Below, in pieces: positions 52,526-64,000 of a stretch of DNA of 64,000 nt. The position numbers were made by a program, and so were the translations under genes. The notes beneath the pieces were generated by a model. It ran no database searches. It was not told the DNA's origin and saw only the letters and a program-made list of their open reading frames with translations. Location of the stretch: positions 1,178,001 to 1,242,000 of the forward strand of contig CP099420.1 of assembly GCA_024114885.1 (NCBI GenBank), given 5' to 3'. Positions within the stretch are counted from its first letter, which is position 1. The number at the start of each line of letters is the position of its first letter. This DNA comes from Septoria linicola. Its lineage: Eukaryota; Ascomycota; Dothideomycetes; Mycosphaerellales; Mycosphaerellaceae.

Positions 52526-53145
52526 AGAGGGCGCGGGAAGTGGCCGCGGAAGACGATCGCAATGGCACGAGCACGGCATGATAGAGAGCTCAGTATAGCT
52601 CGACGGGCTTTGCGATAGAAAGAAGAGCGCGTGTATATATACCGATACCATACCCAAACCTCGTGCGTTGTGGTTGAAGAAGCGGAGAAGCATTTCATTT
52701 GTTCCATGAGCTCACGGCACAGACATCACATTCCACAAGCACAGGCAAGAACGCGCTGAGATTGGAAAAAAACGTAACCTGAGACGTGCTAGACGGCCAT
52801 ACCAGCGGAGAGCAAGTCAGCACCGAACAAGTTCAAGAGCAGTCAGCGAGGACGCTAAGATCAAGCATACTGGCAGCCGAAGCTGGGATGCAGACAACGG
52901 CTCAGACCACTACAGTCCAGCAGAATCAGGGCGTGATGCATGCCACTATCACTCTGGCCGAAAGCACTCACCGCAGACCTGAAGGGCGCGGTGACCAAAA
53001 CCCTAAAAGACGGCCATGCAGGCCTCGGCTCGAAATGGAAGGATTCCTGATGCCTACTTAAAGCTTCCAAAATCTTCCCGATACTAGTAATCAGGTTGCG
53101 CACACCACGACAAGCTCACCATCACCTAGACCTCTATCGACCACG
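52526..53145. other. intergenic region
   Basis: 3' flank of ATP18 and upstream region of the P450; no gene seen. Confidence 0.4.
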
Positions 53146-55130
53146 ATGGATTATAGTCTCACACAAACCGTGGCTTTGGCAGTGCTTCTTGCGCCCACGA
53201 TCATACTTGTCACACTTTTCGCCCTGCAACTATCCCGACTTTCTCGCCCACCTTCAGGCATACCATGGGTTGGCCTGCAGAATAAGCGATGGTTTCCGAA
53301 GATGCGGGCTGCCTTTCGAGAGACGAAGGCTGGTCGCGGGCCCATAGATGAAGGATATTATACTGTGAGTCTTGAAGACCCTTGATCTCCTCAAGCCCAC
53401 ATCCAGGACTTTTCTGCCAATTGGCGTCGAACTGGCCTTTTCTTTAGAGGAATGCGTTCCGTTCAGCGACTATTGTTAGCAGGACTCCCTCCCATTCCTT
53501 GAGGCGCGAGATAAGCCTGCAGGTGAGACAGCAATACACCGTTTTCGGAGCACGAACAAGCCCGCAAGGAACGACAGCTCTGAGCTGCCATGGGAAGCCG
53601 ATGGACAGGAGTGCTCTATTGGTTGGGTTGCAGTCAAGTCGACTCTCAGAGATGACATCCTTTGCAGCTATTGGTATTAGGAAAGCTCACATACTGACCA
53701 TCCACATTCGCCAGTATAGCAAGAATGGGCTACCGTTCGTCCTGCCGACAGGGCAGCGAGCTGAAATAGTGCTCCCGCCCTCAAATGTCGCCTGGATCGT
53801 CGAGCAGCCAGAAGATGTGTTGAGCGGTACCACAGTTCAGGATGATGGCATGGGCATGAAGTACCTTGCACCTCATGGGCCGACATTGGATTCTGTGCAT
53901 GACTTCTCTGCCATCCGCACACTTCAGGCAACGCGATACCTGCACCGACACATACCAGAGCAGATGGAGGAGATTTCGCAAGCTTTCGCAATTGCATTGG
54001 ACTCACTGTTGGCAGCTCACGGAGAATGGACGGATGTAGCAATTGTCAAAGTGCTACAAGAAGTGACAGTACAAGCCGTCACTGGGACCTTCGTTGGAAC
54101 ACCAATGCGCCTCAACAAACGGTACATCAAGGATGTCCATCGCTGGACTATTGCTTTTGGCTGGTCCGGACTTATCCTCAGGACTTATCTACCTAATTGG
54201 GTGAAGCCAGTCTTTGGCCCCTTGCTTGGGTTCTACGTTGATCACTACAAGAGACGCGCTATCCAGCATATCCTGCCCACCATCAAAGAGCACATCTACA
54301 ACACCAAGAACAATGTCGAAACCAAGGACGAACCCGGCGACGTTCTCAAATGGCTCATCGCACGAGCTATGAAAAGCTGCAATTCAGCAGAGCTCGACCC
54401 ACAGACCATCGCAGGCAAACTCATCCTGTTCAACCTCTTCGCCGAACACACCACCTCCAACACCACCAGCACCATCCTCCTCGATCTCATCTCCTACTCC
54501 GACTATCCCTCCCTGCTGAAAGAGCTCCGCGACGAGTCGGGAATGCTCCTCTTCTCCCCGCACTCTTCCAGTCTAACCCACTCCGTCATGCTCAAAAACA
54601 TCGTCATGACTTCCCTCGTGCGCGAAACTCTCCGCTTCAACCCCATGTTCGCTCGTGGACCTGTCAGAGAGGTCGTCGCTCCTGGCGGAGTCGTGACACC
54701 AGGTGGTCTGCACATTCCACAAGGCTGCCATATCTCCACCAGCGTAAGCGCCATGCAACGTGATCCGGATATTACCGGTCTCCCAGACGCGGGAAGCTAT
54801 CAACCAAGACGCTACTACGACGGCTCTATTATCGTCCAACCCGATTGGCAGGGTATTGTGCGACGCGCAACTATCGAGGGCGTCAACGAACAATTTTTGA
54901 GCTTTGGCTTAGGAAAGCATGTCTGCCCGGGACGGCATTACGCTGGGCAGATCATAAAATTGATTTTGGCGCATTTGTTGTTGCATTATGATATTGAGGC
55001 TCTGCAGGAGAGACCGAAGTTCGTGGAGTTTGGCGAGTTGATTGTGCCGGATGAGAAGACGGTCGTGAGGGTGAAGAGGAGGGTAGTTGGTGGAAAGGTG
55101 TGGGTGGGACGACTTCATACGACGGCTTGA
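53146..55130 (+). CDS. cytochrome P450 monooxygenase (ent-kaurene oxidase-like)
   Basis: Haem-thiolate oxygenase, ER-anchored by an N-terminal helix (VALAVLLAPTIILVTLFALQ), followed by the RPPSGIPWVGLQN hinge. Two exons in the simplest model: 53146-53364 and 53715-55130. The 350-base intron (GTGAGT donor, CTGACC branch site, TTCGCCAG acceptor) joins GYYT to YSKNGLPFVLPTG. Exon 2 holds an I-helix region (NLFAEHTTSNTTSTILLDL), the ExxR motif (VRETLRFNP) and the haem loop FGLGKHVCPGR (Cys about 477). 544 residues, normal length. The hinge and post-hinge text resembles the ent-kaurene oxidase/secondary-metabolism P450s of ascomycetes; the substrate is unknown. No synthase or other pathway gene is adjacent. 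The intron is several times longer than others here. Confidence 0.88.
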
Positions 55131-55786
55131 GGGTAGGCTGTTGGTTGTGTGTTGACAGCACGATTCTCGAATACAACGAAAGATGACAACAATGAGCAGT
55201 TCCGCGCGTGCCAGCTTAGCATCAATCATGCCCTCAGAGAGAGTGGCAGCGAGAGCAAGCTACGTGACTCTGCCTTTCTGATTCGAAGGACTGCGACTGT
55301 TTCGTGCACATAGCCGGTACGTCCTCACGCGCCATGAATCTCACATATCAGGTGAGTATGGTCTTGGCTGTTGGCTGTGCGGCGGACACGAAGCGGCTGA
55401 GGCTGCACGTCTCACAAAACCCCTGCTTCTGTGGAACCTGGTAAGCTTGGCATACCACCCGAAGCAGTATGGTGCCGTCACTATAGATGAAGCGCTCCAC
55501 AGACGACTCTATCTCTGTTCGAGGCTGTTCTGCTCGTGCTTCGACAATGGATTCGACCTCAATTTGAAGTGGTCAGGAACGACTATTCACGGAACATTCT
55601 CTTTCGACTTCAATCGTTTGAGGGAGAAATTCTTCGCACGATGGATGCCGCTCGAAATAGCAGGATGGGCTATGCCTACAGGCAAGCAGAGCGTGCTAGG
55701 GAAACGTCAAACATACATAAGAGTGGCAGACGGGCCTCAAACCGAATGTACAACTCACACGCGACAGCGACTTGGCATCAAACAAA
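55131..55786. other. intergenic region
   Basis: Between the P450 and the metallopeptidase. Two overlapping frames of moderate length occur, but I see no motif or splice support. Confidence 0.35.
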
Positions 55787-57384
55787 ATGCGTTCCTTCTT
55801 GAACAAACTGCTCTTCGTCGCTCCCCTCACGGCATTGGCTACACCCGTTCCGGTCGAGGTGCCCAACAAACCGATCGATCCTCATCAAAGAGTCAAGCAA
55901 GTCCTTGCTCGCAGACAGGACCTACCAGAACTTCTTTGCATTTGATGGCATCGATTGGGAACAGACAAACAACCTCACAGTCTGCTCCGTCGAGCAGCGC
56001 AATATCCTCCAAGAAATCTCACAGAGCATTTACGACTGGTATGGCTTGGATCCACTTGGTGCCGCCATGGCAGAGGACAATCCCGCCTGCTAGCGGTTCT
56101 TCGGCGGCCGCATCCAGAACAACATCCCGCAACCTCACTACACCTGGTTCGGCGACCACGATGCTCGCAGCGTAGCAGAGCGTCAGTGGCTCAGCACTAT
56201 TGATGGGACATATCAGCACATCCAAAAGTCTATGCGGGCAGCTAGAGACTATCCAGCTTTTGGCAATTCGAGTCCAAGGAAGAAGAACCGACGTGTAGCA
56301 TTCCTCTGCCAACAAGCAGGAAGAATTCCAGGTCATTGTGCTTCACAGAAAGGTCTCCGCTTACACAACCCAAAATGATGCAACCTGGCCGGAATCAGGA
56401 TATGGCTACACTGTGACGTTTTGTGACAACTTCTTCGACAAGGATCGTGTCTTCGCAAAAGATCTTGTCAAGGCCAACCCAACTTCCACTCTTAGCAAGC
56501 TGCAGACTTACGAGCACATTCTGTACCACGAATACATGCACGTGCATTGGTACGGCCACAGCAAGATAATCGTCGATGTTGCAGACTCCGTCGTGCCGGG
56601 CGAGACTTCTGGTTCACTCATCTATGGCGCAACGTCCACCTCGCAGTATGCACGCAAATACTATGGGACCAACGCCAACTCTTCCGTGAACCCCATGGTG
56701 GGCATCAATGCAGATAACTATGCTTGGTATGCCACCAATTACATCCTCCGCAAAGCCTGGGGCGCGGGTAGTGATCCACTCAAGTACCTCGACACCGACG
56801 ACTACACACAACTGGACAACGTGAAGAGGAGACGCTCCACAGATCTGCAGGCGCAAGCTGAAGTTATCAGCTTCCTCCAACACGACCATTCGTCTCATGA
56901 TCACTCACAACTCAACAAACGCCAATCCGCCGACCAAACTGAAGCCGTCTCAGACCTTTTCGCCTGGCCACGAAACTGCATCTGGACCCTCGAAGAACAC
57001 GACCACATGTGCACTATGATCCTCGACTCCTACGACGACTACGTCTCTGAGAAACTCGGCACGACCCTCTCCCCCCAATGTCAAACCATCAATCCTGCAA
57101 CCCCATTCTCTGCACTCAACGCCGTACATCCAGATTGCAAGTGCACAGACAACGCGTCCGGAAAAGATGTGAAGTTGTATAATATCGCCAAGTGTAGAGG
57201 ATTTGTGGGTGTGGTGATTGGGTGTCGGGATGGGAAGGATGGTGGGTGCGATTGTCGGACGAAATTGAATGATGGGTCGCATCACGTTTCAAAGAAGGAT
57301 AAGGGGGATAAGAAGTGTAGTACGCTGTCGAGGGGAGGGATGACGGAGGACGATATTGATGATTTGATTGCTACTGGTGGGTAG
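55787..57384 (+). pseudogene. secreted HEXXH metallopeptidase, N-terminal part broken
   Basis: ATG 55787 starts a signal peptide and propeptide (MRSFLNKLLFVAPLTALA to VLARRQ). The frame then shifts by one base near 55915 into RTYQNFFAFDGIDWEQ, meets a TAG at about 56091-56093 (NPAC stop RFFGGRIQNN), continues DHDARSVAERQWLSTIDG, and shifts again near 56300 into NKQEEFQVIVLHRKVSAYTT. From there to 57384 the frame is intact and contains the zinc motif YHEYMHVHWYGH (HEXXH), GINADNYAWYATNYILR and a Cys-rich C-terminal domain. The layout resembles the putative peptidase domain proteins of Dothideomycetes (M35/lysine-specific metallo-endopeptidase-like). The broken N-terminus means no normal secreted enzyme unless undetected splicing rescues it. 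Confidence 0.65.
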
Positions 57385-57655
57385 TGTGTTGAAACGGAAG
57401 TGCTTGGGATGATGGGGCGTGGTATGGCGTTTGCTAGGAAAAGATTCATGGTTGAACTGAGTTTGGACAGGATTTTATGCATTTCATCTTATGCTTATCA
57501 AGTATCTCACTTATATCAGTTGCCTGAAGGATTGATTGAGCCTACACCTGGAAGCAGGGCTTGCAGAATCGGTTCGAGCTGCCGACATCTGGCAAATTGC
57601 CGAAAGTAAGAGAACACACAGTTTCATATTCACTTTGATCGAGATCTCCGCTACA

Positions 57656-58672
57656 TCACCAGACCAAGTATGCCAGACCAACAGCGCTGGCAGCACCAAC
57701 CATAACCTGCAACCCCAACGGCGAGCTCATTGCAGCACCCGAAGTAGTCGAATTCTGCTGCGACCCACTCCCTGCATCAGCGGTAGTATTGTGCTGCATC
57801 ACAATCTTCTGAATCCTAAACACAGCATCATTCTTCGGAGGGTCCCACTGTAAAGCTCGGATCACCATTCCTACACACACACTCGTCAGCCAGTCTTCCC
57901 ACCAAGTCCCCTTTCCTGGTGGAAGAAATACTCACGTCCAAGCACTCCACGTCCACGCCCCCGCCGTATCCGGCACATTCGTCTCGATCTGCTGCTGGAT
58001 CACGCCATCAAGATAAAAAAACTACTCAAACCAGCTATCCAATCAATTCGATACCCGTGGACTGCAGATGTAGCATCCTCTGGCGCGGCGCCGTTGACTT
58101 CAGAAGAACCCGCCGTGCCGTGAGGGCCTTGGTTAGTATATTGCATGACGCGAGTGCCATTGTTGGTGGCAACGAGGTTGGAGGTCGAGTTTGCGTCGCT
58201 GATCCATTCAATGTCGATTTCTTGGCTGTCGGAGTGGTAGAAGAACATTCCTAGACCAAAAAAACGAGACAAGTCAAGTATTGGTGTTTTGTGCTTACAG
58301 AGTGAGGCGGGCTTACCGTTACAGATGCCCGGCCCGTCAGTCAGGATTGCGAATGTGCTGACGCTGGCGTAGAGGACTGGGAATTCTGTGGAGATTTTCG
58401 CCGCATTGGACGGGACTTCGTGCCTGTCCGCCTGGTACGACTAGTTCTAGATATCCATCGTTGAAGCGGACGTTTGATGTGTTGAATTGGTGGTTGACTG
58501 TCGCTCCAGACGATGTATCTGCAGTGTCTTCTATCACGTCACTAGATGCCACCAGACCAGTCGGAAGTGTGCTGCCTTCGAAAGCGAATGTTGTGGTGGA
58601 GGCCCATTGTGCAGCGGCTTTGGTCAGTCCGAGGGAAGTCAGTGCTAGTCTATAAGCAATGGAAGAACGCAT
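57656..58672 (-). pseudogene. GH16-type glucanase/transglycosylase, GPI-anchored, with three frameshifts
   Basis: GH16 enzymes cut or remodel beta-1,3/1,4 glucans of the cell wall. A signal peptide at 58672 (MRSSIAYRLALTSLGL) is followed by RFNDGYLELVVPGGQ, the catalytic QEIDIEWISDANS (E-x-D-x-E), VHGYRIDWIAG, FYLDGVIQQQIETNVPD and WTNGDPSFTVG, then VFRIQKIVMQHNTTAD and a Ser/Thr-rich C-terminus ending in a GPI-like hydrophobic tail (VMVGAASAVGLAYLVW). Two introns are evident (GTAAGC...GGTCTAG; GTGAGT...TGTGTAG). Three one-base frame changes interrupt it: an extra A in an A-run (near GEISTEF), a missing T in the T-run before YLDG, and an extra C before PKNDAVF. All lie in homopolymers, so base-calling errors on a functional gene are as likely as decay. 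Confidence 0.7.
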
Positions 58673-58958
58673 GTCTTCTGGCTTAGCAAAAGCTGTACAA
58701 GGCAGGTCAAGAGCATCAAGGAAGCTTGTTGGGGGTGGTCTGGACCTTTGTTTGTCTGGTGTACGCCTTGGGGCTGAGTCTATCATAACACTAATCAAGT
58801 AAGCTTTCCTCATGAACGCCACGTACCGCGCGCCTCATCCGTCTCCTAGCACATCTCCAATTTTGGAAGATGGCTATCTGCGAGTGATGTGACTTCGCTG
58901 CGGAGAAAACCGCTGTGTCTGTGGATAGAGAAATGCGCTTTCGAACGAAGCTTCCTAC

Positions 58959-60080
58959 TCAACGATAAAGCTCGGCAAGGAGAGCACTTTGCAGCTCGAC
59001 GCGTCCGCCTAATTTCTTCCTGGCCAGGCTCCTCATGTCATCGCCATCGTCGTTTAGCTGGGCGTCACTGTCCCATCCTAGCTGTTTCAATAGTCGAACA
59101 ACTCCCACGATATCTTTCGCCTCATCGCCAGCCATGTTAAGCGACCTCTTGCTGATCAGCCAAAGCGGCGGCGCTGATGATCTTGTTCCCCTACCAAGCG
59201 CAGGAGCTGACAAGCTACCTCCGATGCTGCAAAGGTATCGGATCATGGGCTTTTGGTGTGCTGCGACGGCGAGATGCAAGGGTGTGACGCCGTGTACAAG
59301 CTTGCCGGGCTTTTCGCTGCGAGCATTGCAGATGCTGTTCACATGAACTCCTTGTGCGACTAGAGCTTTCGCCATCTCTACATCTCCGAAGAGAGCCGCT
59401 AGATGAAGAGCAGGTGCGCCGAGCCAGGTATTCGTAGCTATCATGGATTTCACAGTCCGTTTATCGCCTAGAATGAGAGCCTTCTTGAGTGATGAGGACA
59501 TGCCGGGACCTGTCGTTGGTTCGAGCATAAGATCGTTCAGCCATCGTTCTCGAAGTGTAACATTTATCATTGGTACTCTTTCTTCAGGTGTCTCTGACCG
59601 TTGTGCAGGCTGAGGTGGTGGCTGTTTGTTTGTTTGAGCTGCATGGTGCCCAGTATCGAAGCCGAGGTGGTATGCTGATTGTGCATTCGCCTTTTCGTGA
59701 TCCAGGCTCGCATTGAGCTTAGCGATCGATGCATTCTTCGATGCCAAGGTCACTTTGGATTGTTCGATTGTATCGTTTCGAATTCCTAGTGTGTCCTTCA
59801 ACCTATCGCTAGTTTTTCTGCTGTCGAGGGCTAGCTTCCGAGCCTCGTCCTTCGCAATTCGTTCCTTCTCCGTAGCGTTTGTCTGGTTGGCCAAGTCTTT
59901 GCGAAGCGACATGATCGCCGCGTTCTGACGTTGTAAGACCAGATCATGTTGTTTCCTGATTTTGTATAGGTCATCGAGGACGATTTCAATGTCTTCAGCT
60001 ACCTCTCGTCTGCCGATGCTGTCGAGATACTCATAGCAACGTTGCAATCGCTGGTCGCAGCCGGTGAGTAGGATGTCCAT
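58959..60080 (-). CDS. coiled-coil and ankyrin-repeat protein
   Basis: About 373 residues from MDILLTGCDQRLQRCYEYLD (60080); the frame opens at 60212, but the first 44 residues look like leader. Residues about 40-150 form a coiled coil rich in Lys, Glu, Asn and Leu (RQNAAIMSLRKDLANQTNAT). After a Gln/Pro linker come ankyrin-like repeats: TWLGAPALHLAALFGDVEMA, GVTPLHLAVAAHQKPMIRYL and a degenerate third. The C-terminus is charged. Probably a protein-interaction scaffold; no partner can be inferred. No intron. Next to the RIP-degraded repeat, but itself undamaged. Confidence 0.75.
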   Translation of the reverse strand: MDILLTGCDQRLQRCYEYLDSIGRREVAEDIEIVLDDLYKIRKQHDLVLQRQNAAIMSLRKDLANQTNATEKERIAKDEARKLALDSRKTSDRLKDTLGIRNDTIEQSKVTLASKNASIAKLNASLDHEKANAQSAYHLGFDTGHHAAQTNKQPPPQPAQRSETPEERVPMINVTLRERWLNDLMLEPTTGPGMSSSLKKALILGDKRTVKSMIATNTWLGAPALHLAALFGDVEMAKALVAQGVHVNSICNARSEKPGKLVHGVTPLHLAVAAHQKPMIRYLCSIGGSLSAPALGRGTRSSAPPLWLISKRSLNMAGDEAKDIVGVVRLLKQLGWDSDAQLNDDGDDMRSLARKKLGGRVELQSALLAELYR

Positions 60081-61125
60081 GTTGCGCTTGTCGGATAATG
60101 TTGATCTCGGTTGTAATCGGCTGTTCCTTATATCTGCTGCTTGTCTTGTGTCACAGTGTGGCTCCTGGAGTGAGACTCGTTTCAAGCAGAACAATAAAGA
60201 AGAAAGAGACACAAAAGTTGTCTGGTGTTGACCCAGTCTGACTTGCCTTTACTATAGAACGACACTCTGCATGTTTCTGCCTGTTCATGGTGCGGCCTCA
60301 GCTTGGTGCGTTGTGGCCTCGCAGCTGTGCTGAAGCTGTAGGCCGCCAGCTCGGAGCTGTGTGAGCTTCAAATCTGGGCTTGCCGTGACTGTGATGTGAA
60401 TGTCTCTTCTCGAGACTTCGACAGTGCATGCACATGTGAATGGTGGCGCATGTCTACTGGTCGTGCTGAACCACGCGTCAGGCTGCGTGAATGAAGAAGT
60501 GGCAGACCTTCACAGTGCTCAAGTAGTGTGTTGCACAAATTACCGTTCTGCATTCATCTCCAATCCTGCTACACGAAAGTTCAGCTGCCAAACGCGCCGC
60601 TGCGTACTCTCAGTGTTCAGCAATTGCTGGAGAAGTTGATAGCACTGGAAGCTTAGTATTAAGCAAGTAATGTTGTCCCTTCTTCCATGTAGGCTGGCAG
60701 GCTTGTCCCGCTGGTGTTCTTGTCCTCGTGAGCGTGCAGCCTGAGCAAAAGCCTGACCAGTAAGACTATGCAGCCTATGTAAGCAAGTCGATGCCAACCA
60801 GCCAGCTTATTTTGAAAACATGTCTTCTGCAGTTGTGCATCGCCCGCCTTGGGAGTGGCTCGCATGGCTATGATGTTGACCGCACCATTGAGCAATGCAG
60901 ATCTAGGAATTTTTAGTTAGTCGTAGCACACCCTCAATTCGTCCAGTAGATGTGTCCATAATGGATGCTGTCCTCGACGGTGAAGGTGAAGATTGTTGAA
61001 GGTCACCAGCTTCACAGCGTGGGCGTCGTGAATGACGAAAGTCAGATGGCTTACCGAGGCCCATACGTCCCACCGAGACATGAAGATTTCTTAATGATTT
61101 AATAATAGTTTGCATTACATCCACG
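60081..61125. other. intergenic region leading to the repeat boundary
   Basis: About 1 kb of normal composition with only short frames. Base composition changes abruptly near 61125. Confidence 0.4.
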
Positions 61126-64000
61126 CCTAATACTCTCTATGCACTCTCTATATACTCGCTGCTATGCCTCCTACTACTAGAGACTACGAACTATACCGTA
61201 CGTAGATTACTAAGTATCTTAAGGCTAGAGTATCTAAAATAACTATTTAAAAAGACCTTCGAGACGTCTACTATATCGATATAACTACGAGAACAATTAG
61301 ACGATTAATAGTAATATAGGGTATCTAGAGCGCTAGGAAGAATAATAGACGCGTATAGTATATACTAAATAATCTATAAGTATTAGAATAGCGGATTACC
61401 TTTATATTCTACGACTTACGGCTCTTAAATAAGGTAGCTGTAGAGCTCCTAAAGATTAATAGCTATAATATTACTAAGAAATAGTATAGTAAGATAAGAA
61501 GACGTATAAAGCTTATAAAAAGGAAGTATAGAGAGAAGTATACTACTATAGAAGCTAAGATTAAGGCTATACTTACTATTAAGCTTAATAAAGCTATAGT
61601 TAAGACGTATAGTAGGAGAAACCTATATACGTATCTATAGAGTAAGTATAATATTATTAGATAGTAGAGTACTCGCTACTAGCGTATACTAACTCGTAGC
61701 TAATACTTATAGTAACCGAATTTATAACGTAGTAAAGCGACTTAATTCTAAGAGTATTCGACGCTAGATAGAGCGTATACGCGAGTATTATAGAGCTATT
61801 ATTATACCTAGACCTAGCTTCGTAACCTTAATAGATATATACTATAAATTCGAGTTCTATAGTATATAGATCTATACTAGAATCGATATCTATTCGCGCT
61901 ATATTAAGTAGATTTACTATAGTATTACTAGATAGACTACCGTATTAGTACTAGCTTAATATCTTATAATACTACGCTATAGTAATATAGCGCCTTAAAT
62001 TATTCGCTCTAACTATAGTATAGAAACAATACTCGCTATAGATACTTATTATAAGGTTCGATAAGCGATCTATAATATAGAGAATAAGTAGATCGTATAT
62101 AAGGGTAGAGAGCTATTACTACTACTAGAATTTAACTAGTATTTCAAGTATAGAATAAGTAAGATAAACTAGCGTATTAAGGCGTAGTAGAACTAATAAG
62201 TACCTATCCTATTACTATAGAGATCTTACTTCTACGAGATATATAGAGCGTTACTCTATTAAGAAGATTCGCTCGTAGATAGGATTACCTTCTTAGCGAT
62301 CTATATACTGATAATATATACTATAGTTATAGAGTTTATATATATATAGAACAATTATAGTATACGTAATTAACGTAAGGAACGACTATATTCTATTCTA
62401 GGTATTCTATATATATTACGCTATTATCCTATACTAAGTAGCTATACTTACTAATCTATACTACTACCTAATAGAGTACTAGATAATATAGAGTAGGAAC
62501 TTATAAGATTCGGTTCGTACTCGATAGTACTCGCTACTATAACTCGCTAACTAAATAGTAGATCTTAAAGCCTATCTACCTAAAGAGACTCTTTAATAGT
62601 ATACGTCTACTTTATATAAATATAACGTCCTTTTACCTATCGATAGTAGTACGTATAACGACGATAGTAAGCGCCTTTATAAGTTTACTTATAAACGCTT
62701 ACGCTCTCTTATCTATAAATATATTATATCTAAATAATAGCTAATACTATACGAGCTTAAAAAGCTACTAGTAGTACGCTAATAGATCCTTTTACGATAG
62801 ATATAAGATATATTTAACGCGTCTAATAGCTAGCTAATTACTAATAATAATACTAGAGTAATAGAGTTTATAACCGATCCGCCTCTAGTAAATAGTATAG
62901 ATTAGTATAGTAAATTTAGTTATATACTCTACTCTACGAGTTAGCGTACGAGGCTTAGCGAGTATATACTTTTAATATTATATCGTCCTTCCTTACTTTT
63001 CTCTTCTCTATAACGTTATCCTATATATACTATATCTTTTACTATAATTATAGCTAATATTAAGATACTACTCTAGGATCTATACTATCTATAGATAAGT
63101 AAATAATATAGTACTAGTATATTTAAAGGCTACGCTTTCTATAGTACCTACTATATAAGAAACCCTAATCCGCTAACTAAGTAGTTTATCTATAAGACTA
63201 TAGCTATACTAATAGTATCTACGAGTCGCTCTACGAGTATCGTTCCTATAGCTCCTATAGCTCCTACCTATTAGTTATTTAGTTTAATTCTATAGTATAC
63301 TAACGCCGTACGTAATATTATAAACTAGAAATATAGACTAAGGCCTACTCTTAATACTAGATCGATACCTCTATTATAACGACTATTATCTATACCTCTA
63401 CTACGGCTAGAAGCTATTAAATAACGTACTCTAACGCTAGTTATTACCTTTAACTATACCTATAAAGTATAGACGTAATACGTTATATTCTAATAAACTA
63501 GGACGAAGAATATATAGAAGTATAGTAAGCTATAATACTACTAGAGTATTAGTAACGTCTTTATAAATACTATATTCGATATATAACGTAGCGATTAGTT
63601 AGATAACTTCGTCCTCTATCGTTTCGGTATAAATAATCTACTTTATTATCTAATCTAGGAACTAGACGATTATAAAGAATATATATTCTTTATATAGTTT
63701 AATAAATTATAGGTTCTATAGAGGATCTCTAATACTACTATTAAGAGGCCTAAGAAATAAGATATTAGAATAGTTATAGAGGTATTTAAGTAGCTAAAGG
63801 CGAAGGTAGTAGATACTTAAATATACCTTATTAAGCTTCTTATCTATAAAGAGACGCTAATACTATAACTAAAGCTACCGAAGTAGGTAAAGAATAAGCG
63901 AAAGAATCGAGAGAGTACTATTATAAATAAAGTAGCGAGTACTTTATCGGCTATCTTTAAGAGTATTAAATAGAATAATAAGCCTACTATTAAGTAAGAA
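61126..64000 (+). mobile_element. RIP-degraded transposable element with DDE integrase-core remnants (runs off window)
   Basis: AT-rich, TA-dinucleotide-rich DNA with no open frame of even 60 codons over 2.9 kb, in sharp contrast to everything before it. Reading through stops, from ATG 61164 the text MPPTTRDYELYRT appears, later RRRIKLIKRKYREKYTTIEA. From about 61825 one frame gives LIDIYYKFEFYSI, IDIYSRYIK (61882) and NYSIETILAIDTYYKV, resembling the integrase-core (rve/DDE) region of fungal transposon-derived proteins. The stops in that frame are overwhelmingly TAG, as expected from CAG or TGG changed by RIP. Terminal repeats were not found and the 3' end lies outside the window. The class assignment is inference. 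Confidence 0.7.

Overview
The window is nuclear DNA of a filamentous ascomycete. Almost every gene carries short introns (about 40 to 60 bases) with GTAAGT-like donors, CTGAC/CTAAC branch sites and CAG/TAG acceptors. The gene set (Sed5 syntaxin, ATP synthase subunit J, CPD photolyase, fused lycopene cyclase/phytoene synthase, DUF3433, GH16, P450) is fungal, and the last 2.8 kb is AT-rich repeat DNA saturated with TAG stops, as repeat-induced point mutation (RIP) leaves behind. A Dothideomycete (Cercospora/Zymoseptoria-like) is my best guess, by inference only.

Layout. 1-7 kb: oligopeptide transporter (cut by the window edge), a broken Gfo/Idh/MocA oxidoreductase, a 61-residue cysteine-rich secreted protein, an F-box-like hypothetical protein and a chromate transporter. 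7-17 kb: two giant disordered proteins, head to tail. 17.6 kb: Sed5-type syntaxin, divergent from them. 18.8-25.4 kb: a decayed tract with coding remnants, a glycine-rich secreted protein gene with a 6-base microexon and a frameshift, a truncated arylsulfotransferase, the 3' end of a second glycine-rich gene and a decayed zinc-finger-like gene. 25.6-40 kb: photolyase, a secreted cysteine-containing protein, a disordered protein, a broken Myb gene, then a carotenoid pair (carotenoid oxygenase and carRA, divergent around a 750-base promoter) followed by a GPR1/FUN34/YaaH transporter. 40-45 kb: sparse, with a strong hairpin, two small hypothetical genes and a tRNA-like gene with an oversized anticodon loop. 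44.3-47.6 kb: a spliced leader and a DEAD-box helicase. 48-53 kb: DUF3433 membrane protein and ATP synthase subunit J. 53-60 kb: P450, an HEXXH metallopeptidase with a broken N-terminus, a frameshifted GH16 enzyme and an ankyrin protein. From about 61.1 kb: a RIP-degraded DDE integrase-type element running off the window.

Many loci (oxidoreductase, glycine-rich gene, arylsulfotransferase, zinc-finger-like gene, Myb, metallopeptidase, GH16) carry stops or frameshifts, while ORFs of 5.1, 4.0 and 2.8 kb nearby are perfectly open. That argues against a uniformly bad sequence, although the GH16 lesions all lie in short homopolymers and could be base-calling errors. The clearest functional unit is the light/carotenoid neighbourhood: CarRA makes phytoene and cyclises the desaturated product, the oxygenase cleaves a carotenoid, and a photolyase sits about 6 kb away. 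The phytoene desaturase and opsin often clustered with them are not in the window.
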